Source: Candidatus Fusobacterium pullicola (GTDB lineage Bacteria > Fusobacteriota > Fusobacteriia > Fusobacteriales > Fusobacteriaceae). From it: a stretch of 64,000 nucleotides of DNA. This document shows positions 52,531 to 60,802 of this stretch, one piece after another; position 1 is the stretch's first letter; every line of letters starts with the position of its first letter. A program made the position numbers and the translations under genes. A model generated the notes under the pieces. That model was given only the letters and a program-made list of their open reading frames with translations, was not told the origin of the DNA and searched no databases. The stretch is taken from positions 1 to 64,000 of the forward strand of contig JAHLFN010000068.1 in the NCBI GenBank assembly GCA_018883725.1, in the 5' to 3' direction.

Positions 52531-54056
52531 TGGAAGAGAAGGTATATAATTATAAGATTTATACTCCAAATAAGATTGCTGATAAAATTACTAAAATTGC
52601 AATTGATAATTATTTTAATGGTGAAATGAGTAAAGAGAAATTAGATAAAATAAGGGTTTGTGATCTTTCTTGTGGAAGTGGAAATCTATTACTTCCATTT
52701 TTAGAAGCTCTTATTATAATTTCAAAAGAGATTACAGGAGAGTATTATTATAATTCTAATTGGATAAAGGGTTATGATATTGATAATGAGGCAGTAAAGC
52801 TAACTAAGGAGAAGGGAAGAGAGCTATTAACAAGCTACTCTTTAGATGGAATACTAAATATCGAAAATAGTGATGGATTGCTTTTAGAAGAGAGTGGATA
52901 TAATATCATTTTAGGAAATCCACCATATCTTGGTGAAAAAAATAATAAAGAGATATTTCAACAGGTAAAAAATACGAATTTTGGAAAAAAGTATTATGAA
53001 GCGAGAATGGATTATTTTTACTTTTTTATTGAGAAAGCTATTGAAATATTAGATGAAAATGGTATCCTTGTTTATCTAACTACAAACTATTGGCTTAAGG
53101 CAGATAGTGGAAAGAAATTAAGAAATACCTTAAAAGAAAATGGCTTGTTTTCTGAAATTATATTCTATGATAACTCACTTTTTTCAAAGGCAAAAGGTCA
53201 GCATAATATTATTTTTAGTTGGATAAAATCTACTAAAGAAAAAAAAAGTGTAAATATAGAGCTACCAGAAAAAAGTTTTAAGATAGAAAATTCTTTATTA
53301 TATGATGAAAATGATAAAATAATCTTGGCAGATGAAGAGAGTAGAGAGTATAATAGAAGAGTGATCAGTATCTCAAATTATAAATTGGGAGATTTGGTAA
53401 ATATAAATCAAGGAATAGTTTCTGGTTATGATAAAGCTTTTATTTTCAATAGCTTTCAAAATGAGTTTTCAAAGTATTTAAAACCTTTTTATAAAAATAA
53501 GGATATAGGAAAATATACTAATAGTAAGAATCAGTTTTGGATACTTTATTTAGATAGAGAAACTGAATTAGATGAGGAGTTAGAGCTATATTTAAAAAAT
53601 TATTATGAAGAGCTTTCAAAAAGAAGAGAGGTATTGACTGGTCAGATAAAATGGTGGCAACTTCAATGGGCTAGAGATAGAGAGATATTTTGCAAACCTA
53701 AGATTCTTGTAAGACAAAGATGTAAGACAAATCAATTCTCTTACGATGAAAGTGAATTTTATGGAAGTGCTGATATTTACTTTATAACAACTAAGAGTAA
53801 TGAGATAGATATTTTTTATATTTTAGGATATATGAATTCTACTTCATTTTTAGAATGGTTTAAGTATAATGGAAAATCAAAAGGAAAAAATTATGAATTT
53901 TATTCTACACCATTAAAAGAAACACCAATATATTATCCAAAAGTTAAAGAAGATATAGAGTATATATCTTCTCTTGTAAAGAAGCAGATAGATAAATATG
54001 ATTTAGAGATTCAGAGAGAGATTGATAATTATTTTGAAAAAATTTTTAGTAAGTGA
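52530..54056 (+). CDS. Solitary N6-adenine DNA methyltransferase (TaqI/Eco57I-like)
   Basis: A 508-residue class I DNA methyltransferase. Motif I is DLSCGSGN (45-52) and motif IV NPPY (130-133), the gamma-type N6-adenine pattern. A C-terminal half (LGDLVNINQGIVSGYDKAFIF; FCKPKILVRQRCK) resembles the TaqI-type specificity domain. No PD-(D/E)XK-type nuclease domain was seen within it and no restriction gene lies next to it. It overlaps murJ by one base, so it is embedded in a housekeeping run. It may be an orphan regulatory methylase or the remnant of a restriction system. Confidence 0.87.
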   Translation: MEEKVYNYKIYTPNKIADKITKIAIDNYFNGEMSKEKLDKIRVCDLSCGSGNLLLPFLEALIIISKEITGEYYYNSNWIKGYDIDNEAVKLTKEKGRELLTSYSLDGILNIENSDGLLLEESGYNIILGNPPYLGEKNNKEIFQQVKNTNFGKKYYEARMDYFYFFIEKAIEILDENGILVYLTTNYWLKADSGKKLRNTLKENGLFSEIIFYDNSLFSKAKGQHNIIFSWIKSTKEKKSVNIELPEKSFKIENSLLYDENDKIILADEESREYNRRVISISNYKLGDLVNINQGIVSGYDKAFIFNSFQNEFSKYLKPFYKNKDIGKYTNSKNQFWILYLDRETELDEELELYLKNYYEELSKRREVLTGQIKWWQLQWARDREIFCKPKILVRQRCKTNQFSYDESEFYGSADIYFITTKSNEIDIFYILGYMNSTSFLEWFKYNGKSKGKNYEFYSTPLKETPIYYPKVKEDIEYISSLVKKQIDKYDLEIQREIDNYFEKIFSK

Positions 54057-54066
54057 GGTGAATTAG

Positions 54067-55134
54067 ATGAATGATTCATCAAATAGAGTAAAAAAAGTTG
54101 GACTTCCCCCAGGAAGTATAATATATACTGGTGAAAATCCACAACATAAGATACATATAGATATACTTGCTTACAATGATAGTATAACTAAAAGAGAACT
54201 TTTTGATGAGAATAGTGATTTGAGTGAGATAAAAAAAGACTTTAAAGGGATTACTTGGATAAATATAGATGGAATACACAATATTCCACTGATAAAAAGG
54301 ATAGGAGAGCTTTTTAATCTTGATAATCTAGTAATGGAGGATTTAGTTAATAGTACTCAAAGAGCTAAAGTAGAAGAACGGGAAGATTATCTATTCATAG
54401 TTATGAAGATGCTAAATTTAAATCTTATATCCAAGGATATAGCTTATGAGCAAGTTTCCTTTATTGTAAAAGAGGATTATCTTATTACATTTCAAGAAAC
54501 TCCAGGGGATGCTTTTGATTCAATTAGAGCTAGAATAGAAGCTCCAAATTCAAGAATGAGAAAGAAGAGTGTAGGTTATTTAACTTATGTAATATTAGAT
54601 AGTATAGTAGATAACTATTTTATGATACTAGATGAAGTAGAGATAGAGATAGATAGATTAGAATCTAAAGTTATTAATAATCCTGAAAGAGAGGATTTAC
54701 AAACTATTATTACATTAAAACAAAAAGTTACTACATTAAAAAGAACGATAGGACCTATTAGAGAGTTAATCAGTAGACTACAGACGAATAGTGTAGCAGA
54801 ATATTTGAATGATGATATTAAAATTTATCTGACAGACTTATCAGATCATGGAATTATAGTACATGATACTCTAGATATATTAAATAGTAGAGTAACGGAA
54901 TTAATTCAACTATATCATTCTACAATTAGTAATGGAATGAACGAGGTTATGCAAATATTAGCAATAATCTCTACAATATTTATGCCACTTAGTTTCTTAG
55001 CAAGCTTGTATGGAATGAACTTTGAATATATGCCAGAGTTACAGAGCAGATATGGATATTTTGTAATATTAGGAATAATGTTTGTACTTGTACTAGCTAT
55101 GATTGCATATTTTAAGAAGAAGAAGTGGATTTAA
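54067..55134 (+). CDS. corA: Magnesium/cobalt transporter CorA
   Basis: A 355-residue CorA. A cytoplasmic funnel domain leads to two C-terminal helices. The selectivity motif GMN is at 316-318 (YGMNFEYMPEL), and the protein ends in a Lys-rich tail. It makes a pentameric channel for Mg2+ and Co2+. It starts 10 bases after the methylase, is the last gene of the run and is followed by a strong terminator. Confidence 0.95.
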   Translation: MNDSSNRVKKVGLPPGSIIYTGENPQHKIHIDILAYNDSITKRELFDENSDLSEIKKDFKGITWINIDGIHNIPLIKRIGELFNLDNLVMEDLVNSTQRAKVEEREDYLFIVMKMLNLNLISKDIAYEQVSFIVKEDYLITFQETPGDAFDSIRARIEAPNSRMRKKSVGYLTYVILDSIVDNYFMILDEVEIEIDRLESKVINNPEREDLQTIITLKQKVTTLKRTIGPIRELISRLQTNSVAEYLNDDIKIYLTDLSDHGIIVHDTLDILNSRVTELIQLYHSTISNGMNEVMQILAIISTIFMPLSFLASLYGMNFEYMPELQSRYGYFVILGIMFVLVLAMIAYFKKKKWI

Positions 55135-55179
55135 GAAAACTCTGTATAAATATTAAAGTATTATAAAAAATGGGAATAA

Positions 55180-55218
55180 AAAACTCAAGAGAAGAAAGTT
55201 AGCTCTTGAGTTTTTTAT
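55180..55218. terminator. Bidirectional terminator between corA and the choloylglycine-hydrolase-type gene
   Basis: AAAACTCAAGAG (55180-55191) and CTCTTGAGTTTT (55203-55214) are perfect 12-bp complements with T or A runs on the outer sides, between converging genes. Confidence 0.85.
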
Positions 55219-55252
55219 CAAAATATAGTTAAATAACTACTAGAACATCAAT

Positions 55253-56353
55253 TTAAAATGTTAATTCTTGTATATTTTCTTGAGGTTTTTCATCTAAAGG
55301 AATAGATGTAAATTTAACAGTTGAAAAATTTATCTTCTTTAAATCAACTTTTCTTATTTGACTATTATACATAGTTTTGTAATAAAACTCTCTATCACTT
55401 AAATTACTTATAGCTGTCCATTGAGTAGCACTAGGTAAATCTTTTGGAATATATGCTTGTTGATCAGCAGGATATTCAACACCTATAGGCAAATCAAAAT
55501 TATTAAGAATATGAATAGCTTCATCTACGGCTTCTTTAGTAGTAGCAGCAGGTTTCATAGCTGTAAGAAGATAAAAAGCTCTGATAAATCTCGATGGAGG
55601 AGTGATATCTCCAGGTAATCCTAAAGCTCCTGTTCCTACTCCAAAAGAGAATATCTCTTCACCATTTACGTTATAGTTTTTAGCATTTCCAGAATAAAGA
55701 TTTATATAGTTATTAAGATTTTTTACGTGCCAATCAAAATCTGGAGCATTAGTTAGAACTCCTACTTTGTTATCATAGATTTTAACTTCACCATTATTAA
55801 TAATTTCAATAACTATATTTCCACCCTTTGCATCTGCAACTCTCCAGTGAGCTGTAGGAAGAGGGTTTCCATTTTTATCATAACCAACATTGACAACTTT
55901 AATATTTTTAATTCCTTCTTTTACCTCTTCGACAGTTGAGAAGTTAGATAAGATCCAACTCACAAATTGCATATCAACAACAGATTTTTTTGATATTTTT
56001 GGAGTATATTTTGTAAGACTACCATAATGAGGGAAATAAAAAAGACCAGCATTAAGCCCAGCTTCATTGATCCCTTCTCCGATGAATAAATCATTTATGA
56101 CAGAGGCTCCAACATAACCATACTTAGCTTTCCATTTGTGCCCCTCCATCTTTCCATCAGGAGTTAAAGATTGATACTCTTTTCCTCTTGGAGATACTAC
56201 TAATTTACTATTCAGATTACTTTCACCATACTCTATCGTTCTACCTTGAATCATTTGGTTATCTATTGTTCTAATAGTAATACCAGTACATGCAAGAGCA
56301 ACACCAGAGAAAATTAAAAATAAACTAAGTGACAATTTAAAAATTTTTTTCAT
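55253..56353 (-). CDS. Periplasmic choloylglycine hydrolase-family enzyme (bile salt hydrolase / penicillin V acylase type)
   Basis: A 366-residue Ntn-hydrolase. The signal peptide MKKIFKLSLSLFLIFSGVALA ends in an AxA site directly before Cys22, so cleavage would expose the catalytic cysteine of the CTGITIRTID start. Family landmarks follow: GRTIEYGE, LTNAPDFDWH with the conserved Asn, and TPPSRFIRA with an Arg. The Asp beside the active site in gut BSHs is here Glu. The substrate (conjugated bile salts, penicillin V or acyl-homoserine lactones) cannot be decided. AGGAGG precedes the ATG. It faces corA across a terminator. Confidence 0.86.
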   Translation of the reverse strand: MKKIFKLSLSLFLIFSGVALACTGITIRTIDNQMIQGRTIEYGESNLNSKLVVSPRGKEYQSLTPDGKMEGHKWKAKYGYVGASVINDLFIGEGINEAGLNAGLFYFPHYGSLTKYTPKISKKSVVDMQFVSWILSNFSTVEEVKEGIKNIKVVNVGYDKNGNPLPTAHWRVADAKGGNIVIEIINNGEVKIYDNKVGVLTNAPDFDWHVKNLNNYINLYSGNAKNYNVNGEEIFSFGVGTGALGLPGDITPPSRFIRAFYLLTAMKPAATTKEAVDEAIHILNNFDLPIGVEYPADQQAYIPKDLPSATQWTAISNLSDREFYYKTMYNSQIRKVDLKKINFSTVKFTSIPLDEKPQENIQELTF

Positions 56354-56412
56354 GAAACCCCTCCTAAAATTATTTGATAATACATTATACCATATAAAAA
56401 CTGTAGAGCAAT

Positions 56413-56441
56413 AAAAAAAGAGAAGAAAAACATCTTCTCTT
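56413..56441 (-). terminator. Terminator after ybaB
   Basis: Read on the minus strand, AAGAGAAG (56434-56441) pairs with CTTCTCTT (56418-56425) and is followed by a T run (complement of 56413-56419). Confidence 0.8.
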
Positions 56442-56458
56442 AAATTTCTTTCTATAGA

Positions 56459-56815
56459 TTAGAAAAGTCCAGGGATATTGATACCACCAGTTATTTTTCC
56501 CATTTCAGCTTCAGCTAATTCATCAGCTTGTCTCATAGCTTCTTTTACTGCAGAAAGAACTAAATCTTCTAACATCTCTTTATCTTGTGCAGCTTCTTTA
56601 ACTATTTCATCAGTTAATTTAACTTCTAATAGTTCTTTTTGCCCATTAACTTTTACAGTTACAGCTCCTCCACCAACAGAAGAAGTTAACTCTTTTTCTT
56701 TAAGTCCTTCTTGAACTAATAACATTTGTTGTTGCATAGCTTGAGCTTGTTTTAATATATTCATTTGGCTTCCTGCACCTTGAGATGTTTTTCCACCTTT
56801 TAATTTTCTTACCAT
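56459..56815 (-). CDS. ybaB: YbaB/EbfC nucleoid-associated protein
   Basis: A 118-residue YbaB/EbfC protein. The family pattern appears as QAQAMQQQMLLVQEGLKEKELTSSVGGGAVTVKVNGQKELLEVKL, then LEDLVLSAVKEAMRQADELAEAEMGKITGG. It binds DNA as a dimer. An unusually long basic/Gly N-terminus (MVRKLKGGKTSQGAGS) precedes the usual start. It is not linked to dnaX or recR here, unlike in many genomes. AGGAGGAG precedes the ATG. Confidence 0.94.
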   Translation of the reverse strand: MVRKLKGGKTSQGAGSQMNILKQAQAMQQQMLLVQEGLKEKELTSSVGGGAVTVKVNGQKELLEVKLTDEIVKEAAQDKEMLEDLVLSAVKEAMRQADELAEAEMGKITGGINIPGLF

Positions 56816-56890
56816 TATAATTCTCCTCCTGATATTTTTCTCACTAACAGTGATTATATCATATAACTATATAAAGTTTCAATAGTTTTC

Positions 56891-58615
56891 TTATAGATTA
56901 TATGGGAAAAAATAGCTAGGTTTGAAGAATAATTCATTATTTTCATCTAAAGATGAAAAATTTTGAATTAAAGTTTTAAAAGGTAGATATTGTTTAAGAA
57001 TAGTTTCAAAACTATCACTTTCAACAATTTCAATAACTTCATAATTACTTAATTTTAAATCTTTAGCCAGAGTATTTATAGTCAGCTCTAAGCCACCAAT
57101 TTCATCTATAAGTTTAAGATTTTTTGCCTCTTCTCCCAACCAAACTTTTCCTTGAGCAATAGAGTGTACATAATCTCTATCTAACTCTCTTCCTTGTGCT
57201 ACAATATCTAAAAACTCACTATATACCTTAAAGCTAGAAGCATAAATTTTTTCTTCATCTTCCTCAGTAAAATCTTTAGTCAAAGAGAATAGATCAGAAT
57301 ATTTACCTTTTTTAACAGTTTCAATATTAATATCTAATTTTTTCATAAGACCGTTGAAGTTTGGAATAAGGGAAACAACTCCAATAGAGCCAGTAATACT
57401 TTCTTTATCAGCAAAAATCTTGTTTCCAGAAACAGCAATATAGTATCCTCCAGAAGCAGCAACTCCACCTACAGATATGTAGATAGGTTTCTGCTTATTA
57501 GCTTCTTTTAATTTATGATGAATGATATTAGAAGCAAGTGCAGAACCACCAGGGGAATTAAGTCTTAAAACAATTCCTTTTATCTCTGGATTTTCCAAAG
57601 CTTTATCAATTTCATTTGATATTTTATCAGGAGTTATAGAGTTACCGATACTACCTTTTTCACTGCTAAGAAGTATACTTCCTTCACCATAGATGATAGC
57701 AATTTTCTCTGGGGAGTTGATTTTAGTTTCTTGATATTTTTCAATAGGAATTAATTTTTTCTTTCCTATTGTATTAAATATATCCTCTTCATAAGCAAGT
57801 TTATCAATAAGATGAAATTTTTCCATTTGATGTGGTTCAGAAAAAACAAAATCACCATTTAAAATTCTATCATTAATAAGTTCTTTATTAATTTTTCTTT
57901 CTATAATAATTTTATTTAAGAAGTTATCATATATTTTATCATGAAGTCTTTTAATATTCTCTCTATACTCATTAGACATCTCTTTTTTAGTAAAATTTTC
58001 ACCATAAGACTTATAATCTCCAACGTGGATAACATTAAATTTTACTCCAAATTTATCTGCTAATCCCTTATAGTATGCTAATTCACTATAATAACCAGTG
58101 AGATTAACATTAGCACTCATAGTAGGTGGCATAATTATCTCATTAGAGTTAAGTGCAAGTGAATAGTTTCTATTATTTAAGTTAAGAGCAAAAGAGAGAA
58201 TTTTTTTATTATTCTCTTTTAAAATATTTAATTTTGATCCAAGCTCCTCAATTTGAGCTCTATCCAATGTTATATTATCAAGTTTAAGGAAAATACCTTC
58301 AACATTGGGATTAGAATTGATAGAATCTAATTTTTTTAACAGTGAGAAAAAATTGATCTCTCCATCTTTGAGAAAATTAGGAATAGCTTCAGATTTCTCA
58401 CTATATTTATTCCCTAAGTCAATAACAATATAACTTCCTTTTTCAATTTTTAAATTATTTTTTTCTTTTTGTGCTGAATATTTATTAAATACTCCAATTA
58501 TTATAAGTAATAGTATTGACATTAAAACTAATTTTATAAAGAATGAAAATATCTCCTTTATAATAAAAATAACAGTTCCAAATATCAAATTTTTTAAAAA
58601 TTTAAAGAGTTTCAT
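56891..58615 (-). CDS. sppA: Signal peptide peptidase SppA (67K type)
   Basis: A 574-residue SppA with an N-terminal membrane anchor (about 10-43) and two peptidase-like domains. The catalytic pair is Lys202 (VGDYKSYGENF) in the N-domain and Ser388 (VAASGGYYIAVSG) in the C-domain, the E. coli arrangement; RLNSPGGSALAS (351-362) lines the site. It degrades cleaved signal peptides in the membrane. It is divergent from the EamA transporter gene. Confidence 0.94.
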   Translation of the reverse strand: MKLFKFLKNLIFGTVIFIIKEIFSFFIKLVLMSILLLIIIGVFNKYSAQKEKNNLKIEKGSYIVIDLGNKYSEKSEAIPNFLKDGEINFFSLLKKLDSINSNPNVEGIFLKLDNITLDRAQIEELGSKLNILKENNKKILSFALNLNNRNYSLALNSNEIIMPPTMSANVNLTGYYSELAYYKGLADKFGVKFNVIHVGDYKSYGENFTKKEMSNEYRENIKRLHDKIYDNFLNKIIIERKINKELINDRILNGDFVFSEPHQMEKFHLIDKLAYEEDIFNTIGKKKLIPIEKYQETKINSPEKIAIIYGEGSILLSSEKGSIGNSITPDKISNEIDKALENPEIKGIVLRLNSPGGSALASNIIHHKLKEANKQKPIYISVGGVAASGGYYIAVSGNKIFADKESITGSIGVVSLIPNFNGLMKKLDINIETVKKGKYSDLFSLTKDFTEEDEEKIYASSFKVYSEFLDIVAQGRELDRDYVHSIAQGKVWLGEEAKNLKLIDEIGGLELTINTLAKDLKLSNYEVIEIVESDSFETILKQYLPFKTLIQNFSSLDENNELFFKPSYFFPYNL

Positions 58616-58651
58616 AACAACTATCTTCTCCTATATTGATTTATATTTTAA

Positions 58652-58680
58652 ATGATATCAATATTATAAAAGATAGTCAA
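58652..58680 (-). promoter_or_regulatory. Promoter for sppA
   Basis: On the minus strand TTGACT (58675-58680), a 17-base spacer, TATCAT (58652-58657), 36 bases before the start. Confidence 0.6.
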
Positions 58681-58699
58681 ATAAAATAAATATTTTCTT

Positions 58700-58726
58700 T
58701 TGATTTTTTAATATATATAATATAAT
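58700..58726 (+). promoter_or_regulatory. Probable promoter for the EamA transporter gene
   Basis: TATAAT at 58721-58726, 32 bases before the start, with TTGATT at 58700-58705 (15-base spacer, short). Confidence 0.4.
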
Positions 58727-58758
58727 CATAGTTAAGAAAGGTATAGAAGGAGGATTTA

Positions 58759-59643
58759 ATGAAGTATTTAGGAGAGATTTTTGCATTGATAACAGCTTTA
58801 GGTTGGGCTTTGAGTTCTTTATTTTTTGAAAAAGCATCAAAAAGAGCTGATAGTATTTCAGTAAATGTAATAAGATTAGTAATAGGAATAATATTTTTAG
58901 GGGTATTTACCTTCGTAGAAAGAGGAGTATTTTTACCAACTGATTCTACTAGTTATAATTGGAAGATACTAGGAGTTTCTGGGATAATAGGGTTATTTTT
59001 AGGGGATATATTTCTATATGAATCTTATGTTTTAATAGGTGCTAGATTATGTATGTTGTTTATGACATTAACACCTCTTATAGTTGGAGTTTTTGGATAT
59101 GTATTTTTAGGAGAAGTTTTAACTTTAACTCAATTATTAGCTATGATAATAACATGTAGTGGAGTATTAATAGTTGTTTTAAAATCTAAAGATGGGGAGC
59201 AAAATAAAAAAATATCTTCAAAAGGGATAATGTATATATGTATAGCTACTATTTTTGAAGCTATAGGAACTATTTTTACAAAAATGGGTTCGATTGGATA
59301 TAATCCTAGTTCATCTACTCAGATTAGAATGATATGTGCTTTATTAGTTTTCATTATTTTTATAACTATAAAAAAGTTATGGAGAAAAGTATTTAAAGTA
59401 GCTGGAGATTTTAGAAATTTACTTTTAATTACAGCTGGAACTATTACTGCAACAGCAGGAATAACATTTTTGGTTGCAGCATTGAATCTAGGAAATGCAG
59501 GAGTTATATCAACAATTGCCTCAACGAGTCCTATATTAATTATTCCTATTTCATATTTATTTTTTAAAGAAAAAATAGCACTAAAAGAGATTATTGGAGC
59601 ATGTATATCAGTTTTAGGAATAGTTTTATTTTTTTATAAATAA
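58759..59643 (+). CDS. EamA-family (drug/metabolite) transporter
   Basis: A 294-residue transporter with ten hydrophobic segments in two EamA repeats (the first starts ITALGWALSSLFFEKASKRADSISVNVIRLVIG; the second ends ISVLGIVLFFYK). Transports an unknown metabolite. AGGAGG precedes the ATG. No neighbouring enzyme points to the substrate. It is a single-gene unit before a hairpin. Confidence 0.88.
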   Translation: MKYLGEIFALITALGWALSSLFFEKASKRADSISVNVIRLVIGIIFLGVFTFVERGVFLPTDSTSYNWKILGVSGIIGLFLGDIFLYESYVLIGARLCMLFMTLTPLIVGVFGYVFLGEVLTLTQLLAMIITCSGVLIVVLKSKDGEQNKKISSKGIMYICIATIFEAIGTIFTKMGSIGYNPSSSTQIRMICALLVFIIFITIKKLWRKVFKVAGDFRNLLLITAGTITATAGITFLVAALNLGNAGVISTIASTSPILIIPISYLFFKEKIALKEIIGACISVLGIVLFFYK

Positions 59644-59665
59644 GATATGGATTTTACAAAAAACG

Positions 59666-59700
59666 ATAAAGAAGTCCCTTCGGCCTCAGGACTTCTTTAT
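59666..59700 (+). terminator. Hairpin after the EamA gene
   Basis: ATAAAGAAGTCC (59666-59677) and GGACTTCTTTAT (59689-59700) are perfect 12-bp complements around an 11-base loop. The T residues are inside the stem and no T run follows, so it is unusual as a terminator. Confidence 0.5.
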
Positions 59701-59850
59701 ACGTAGAAATTAAAATGTAATTTAAGGAAATGTCTTATGACAATATTATTATAACATATATTTTGTTATTGTCAATAAATATTTTGAAAAACTAATTATT
59801 TTTTTATAAATATATGAGATTAAATATATTTTAATGATATAAAAAATATA
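59701..59850. other. AT-rich gap between the EamA gene and the lysine riboswitch
   Basis: No gene seen. It contains GACAATA/TATTGTC around nested ATAACA/TGTTAT (about 59738-59777), a symmetric hairpin or operator of unknown use. Confidence 0.4.
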
Positions 59851-59880
59851 TTGTACAATAAGAATAAACTAATGTATACT
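59851..59880 (+). promoter_or_regulatory. Promoter for the lysine riboswitch operon
   Basis: TTGTAC (59851-59856), an 18-base spacer, TATACT (59875-59880). The expected start of transcription, about 59887, is just before the aptamer. Confidence 0.6.
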
Positions 59881-59892
59881 AATAGTAAAAGC

Positions 59893-60059
59893 AAGATAGA
59901 GGAGCAAATGACAGGAGTAAAAATATATAGCTTGGCAGGCGTTATGATATTTTGAAAGGGGAATTTGCCGAAATGGAAGAGAGAGCTAAACTCTTTTGTT
60001 GGCAATGTGGATAATATTTACATTGTTGTCATTGAATTTTTTCAGTGGAGAGCTATCTG
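59893..60059 (+). promoter_or_regulatory. Lysine riboswitch (L-box) aptamer
   Basis: The conserved blocks of the lysine riboswitch appear in order: AGAGGAGC (59898-59905), AGTA (59916-59919), GAAAGGGGAA (59954-59963), GCCGAAAT (59967-59974), TTGTTGTCATT (around 60023-60032) and GTGGAGAGC (60045-60053). AGATAG (59894-59899) pairs with CTATCT (60053-60058) to close P1. Spacing and order are those of the L-box class, which senses free L-lysine and usually turns genes off. Confidence 0.9.
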
Positions 60060-60130
60060 TGAGAATAAGAGAGGGATTATTTTATCTTTTTTGTAATTTA
60101 TCACAGTTTAGTCAGCTGTGATTTTTTTAT
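60057..60130 (+). terminator. Riboswitch expression platform: terminator and competing antiterminator
   Basis: ATCACAG (60100-60106) pairs with CTGTGAT (60116-60122), with extra G-U and A-U pairs inside, followed by a T run (TTTTTTATTTT): a rho-independent terminator. CTGTGA at 60057-60062 overlaps the 3' strand of aptamer P1 and is also perfectly complementary to TCACAG (60101-60106). So without lysine an antiterminator can form; with lysine, P1 forms and the terminator stops transcription. Confidence 0.8.
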
Positions 60131-60160
60131 TTTGCTAAAAATTTGAGGAGGTATATATTA

Positions 60161-60757
60161 ATGATTAATGCAATTTGGTGTGGACTTATAGTTATAGGAA
60201 TTTTAGTAGGAATATTTACAGGTAATGTACAGGCTGTCACAGACTCAGCAATTAAATCAGCGGGAACAGCAGTAACTTTATCTATAGAGATGATAGGTGT
60301 TATGGTACTTTGGCTTGGGTTAATGAAAATAGCAGAGGAAGCTGGAATGGTAAAGGCTATTGGAAATTTAATGAAACCAATCTTAGTAAGATTATTTCCA
60401 GAAGTACCTGCTGATCATCCAGCAATGGGAAGTATGGTAGCCAATATGGCAGCAAACTTTTTTGGATTAGGAAATGCAGCAACTCCTTTAGGAATAAAGG
60501 CTATGCAAGAGTTACAATTATTAAATGATAATAAAGATGAAGCTTCAAATTCAATGGTAATGTTTTTAGCTATAAATACTTCATCAATAACTCTTATATC
60601 ATCAAGTACAATAGCTTATAGAGTAGCTGCAGGTTCAGCTAATGCAACAGAGATAATAGCTCCTACTATAGTAGCAACAATAGCGTCTACAGCAGTAGCT
60701 ATAATTTCGTGCAAATTTTTAGAAAAATTACCAAAGTATAGAAGAGAAAAAATATAA
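60161..60757 (+). CDS. spmA: SpmA-like membrane protein (nucleoside-recognition/Gate domain)
   Basis: A 198-residue integral membrane protein with about five hydrophobic segments. It has the SpmA pattern NLMKPILVRLFPEVPADHPAMGSMVANMAANFFGLGNAATPLGIKAMQEL and FLAINTSSITLISSSTIAYRVAAGSANATEI. SpmA and SpmB are needed for spore-core dehydration in Bacillus/Clostridium, but the Gate-domain family is wider and probably transports solutes. An in-frame TTG at 60143 lies in the ribosome site; GAGGAGG serves the ATG at 60161. It is directly behind the lysine riboswitch, so lysine should repress it. Confidence 0.9.
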   Translation: MINAIWCGLIVIGILVGIFTGNVQAVTDSAIKSAGTAVTLSIEMIGVMVLWLGLMKIAEEAGMVKAIGNLMKPILVRLFPEVPADHPAMGSMVANMAANFFGLGNAATPLGIKAMQELQLLNDNKDEASNSMVMFLAINTSSITLISSSTIAYRVAAGSANATEIIAPTIVATIASTAVAIISCKFLEKLPKYRREKI

Positions 60758-60802
60758 TATTGAAATAATTTTGAATATTTAGTAAAATTTAGGAGGAAGA
60801 AT

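Noticed and set aside
56285-56353. Lipoprotein signal in the choloylglycine hydrolase (Cys after ALA)
   Set aside because: The -3 residue is Ala and -2 Leu, which does not fit a lipobox, and this Cys is the family's catalytic nucleophile.
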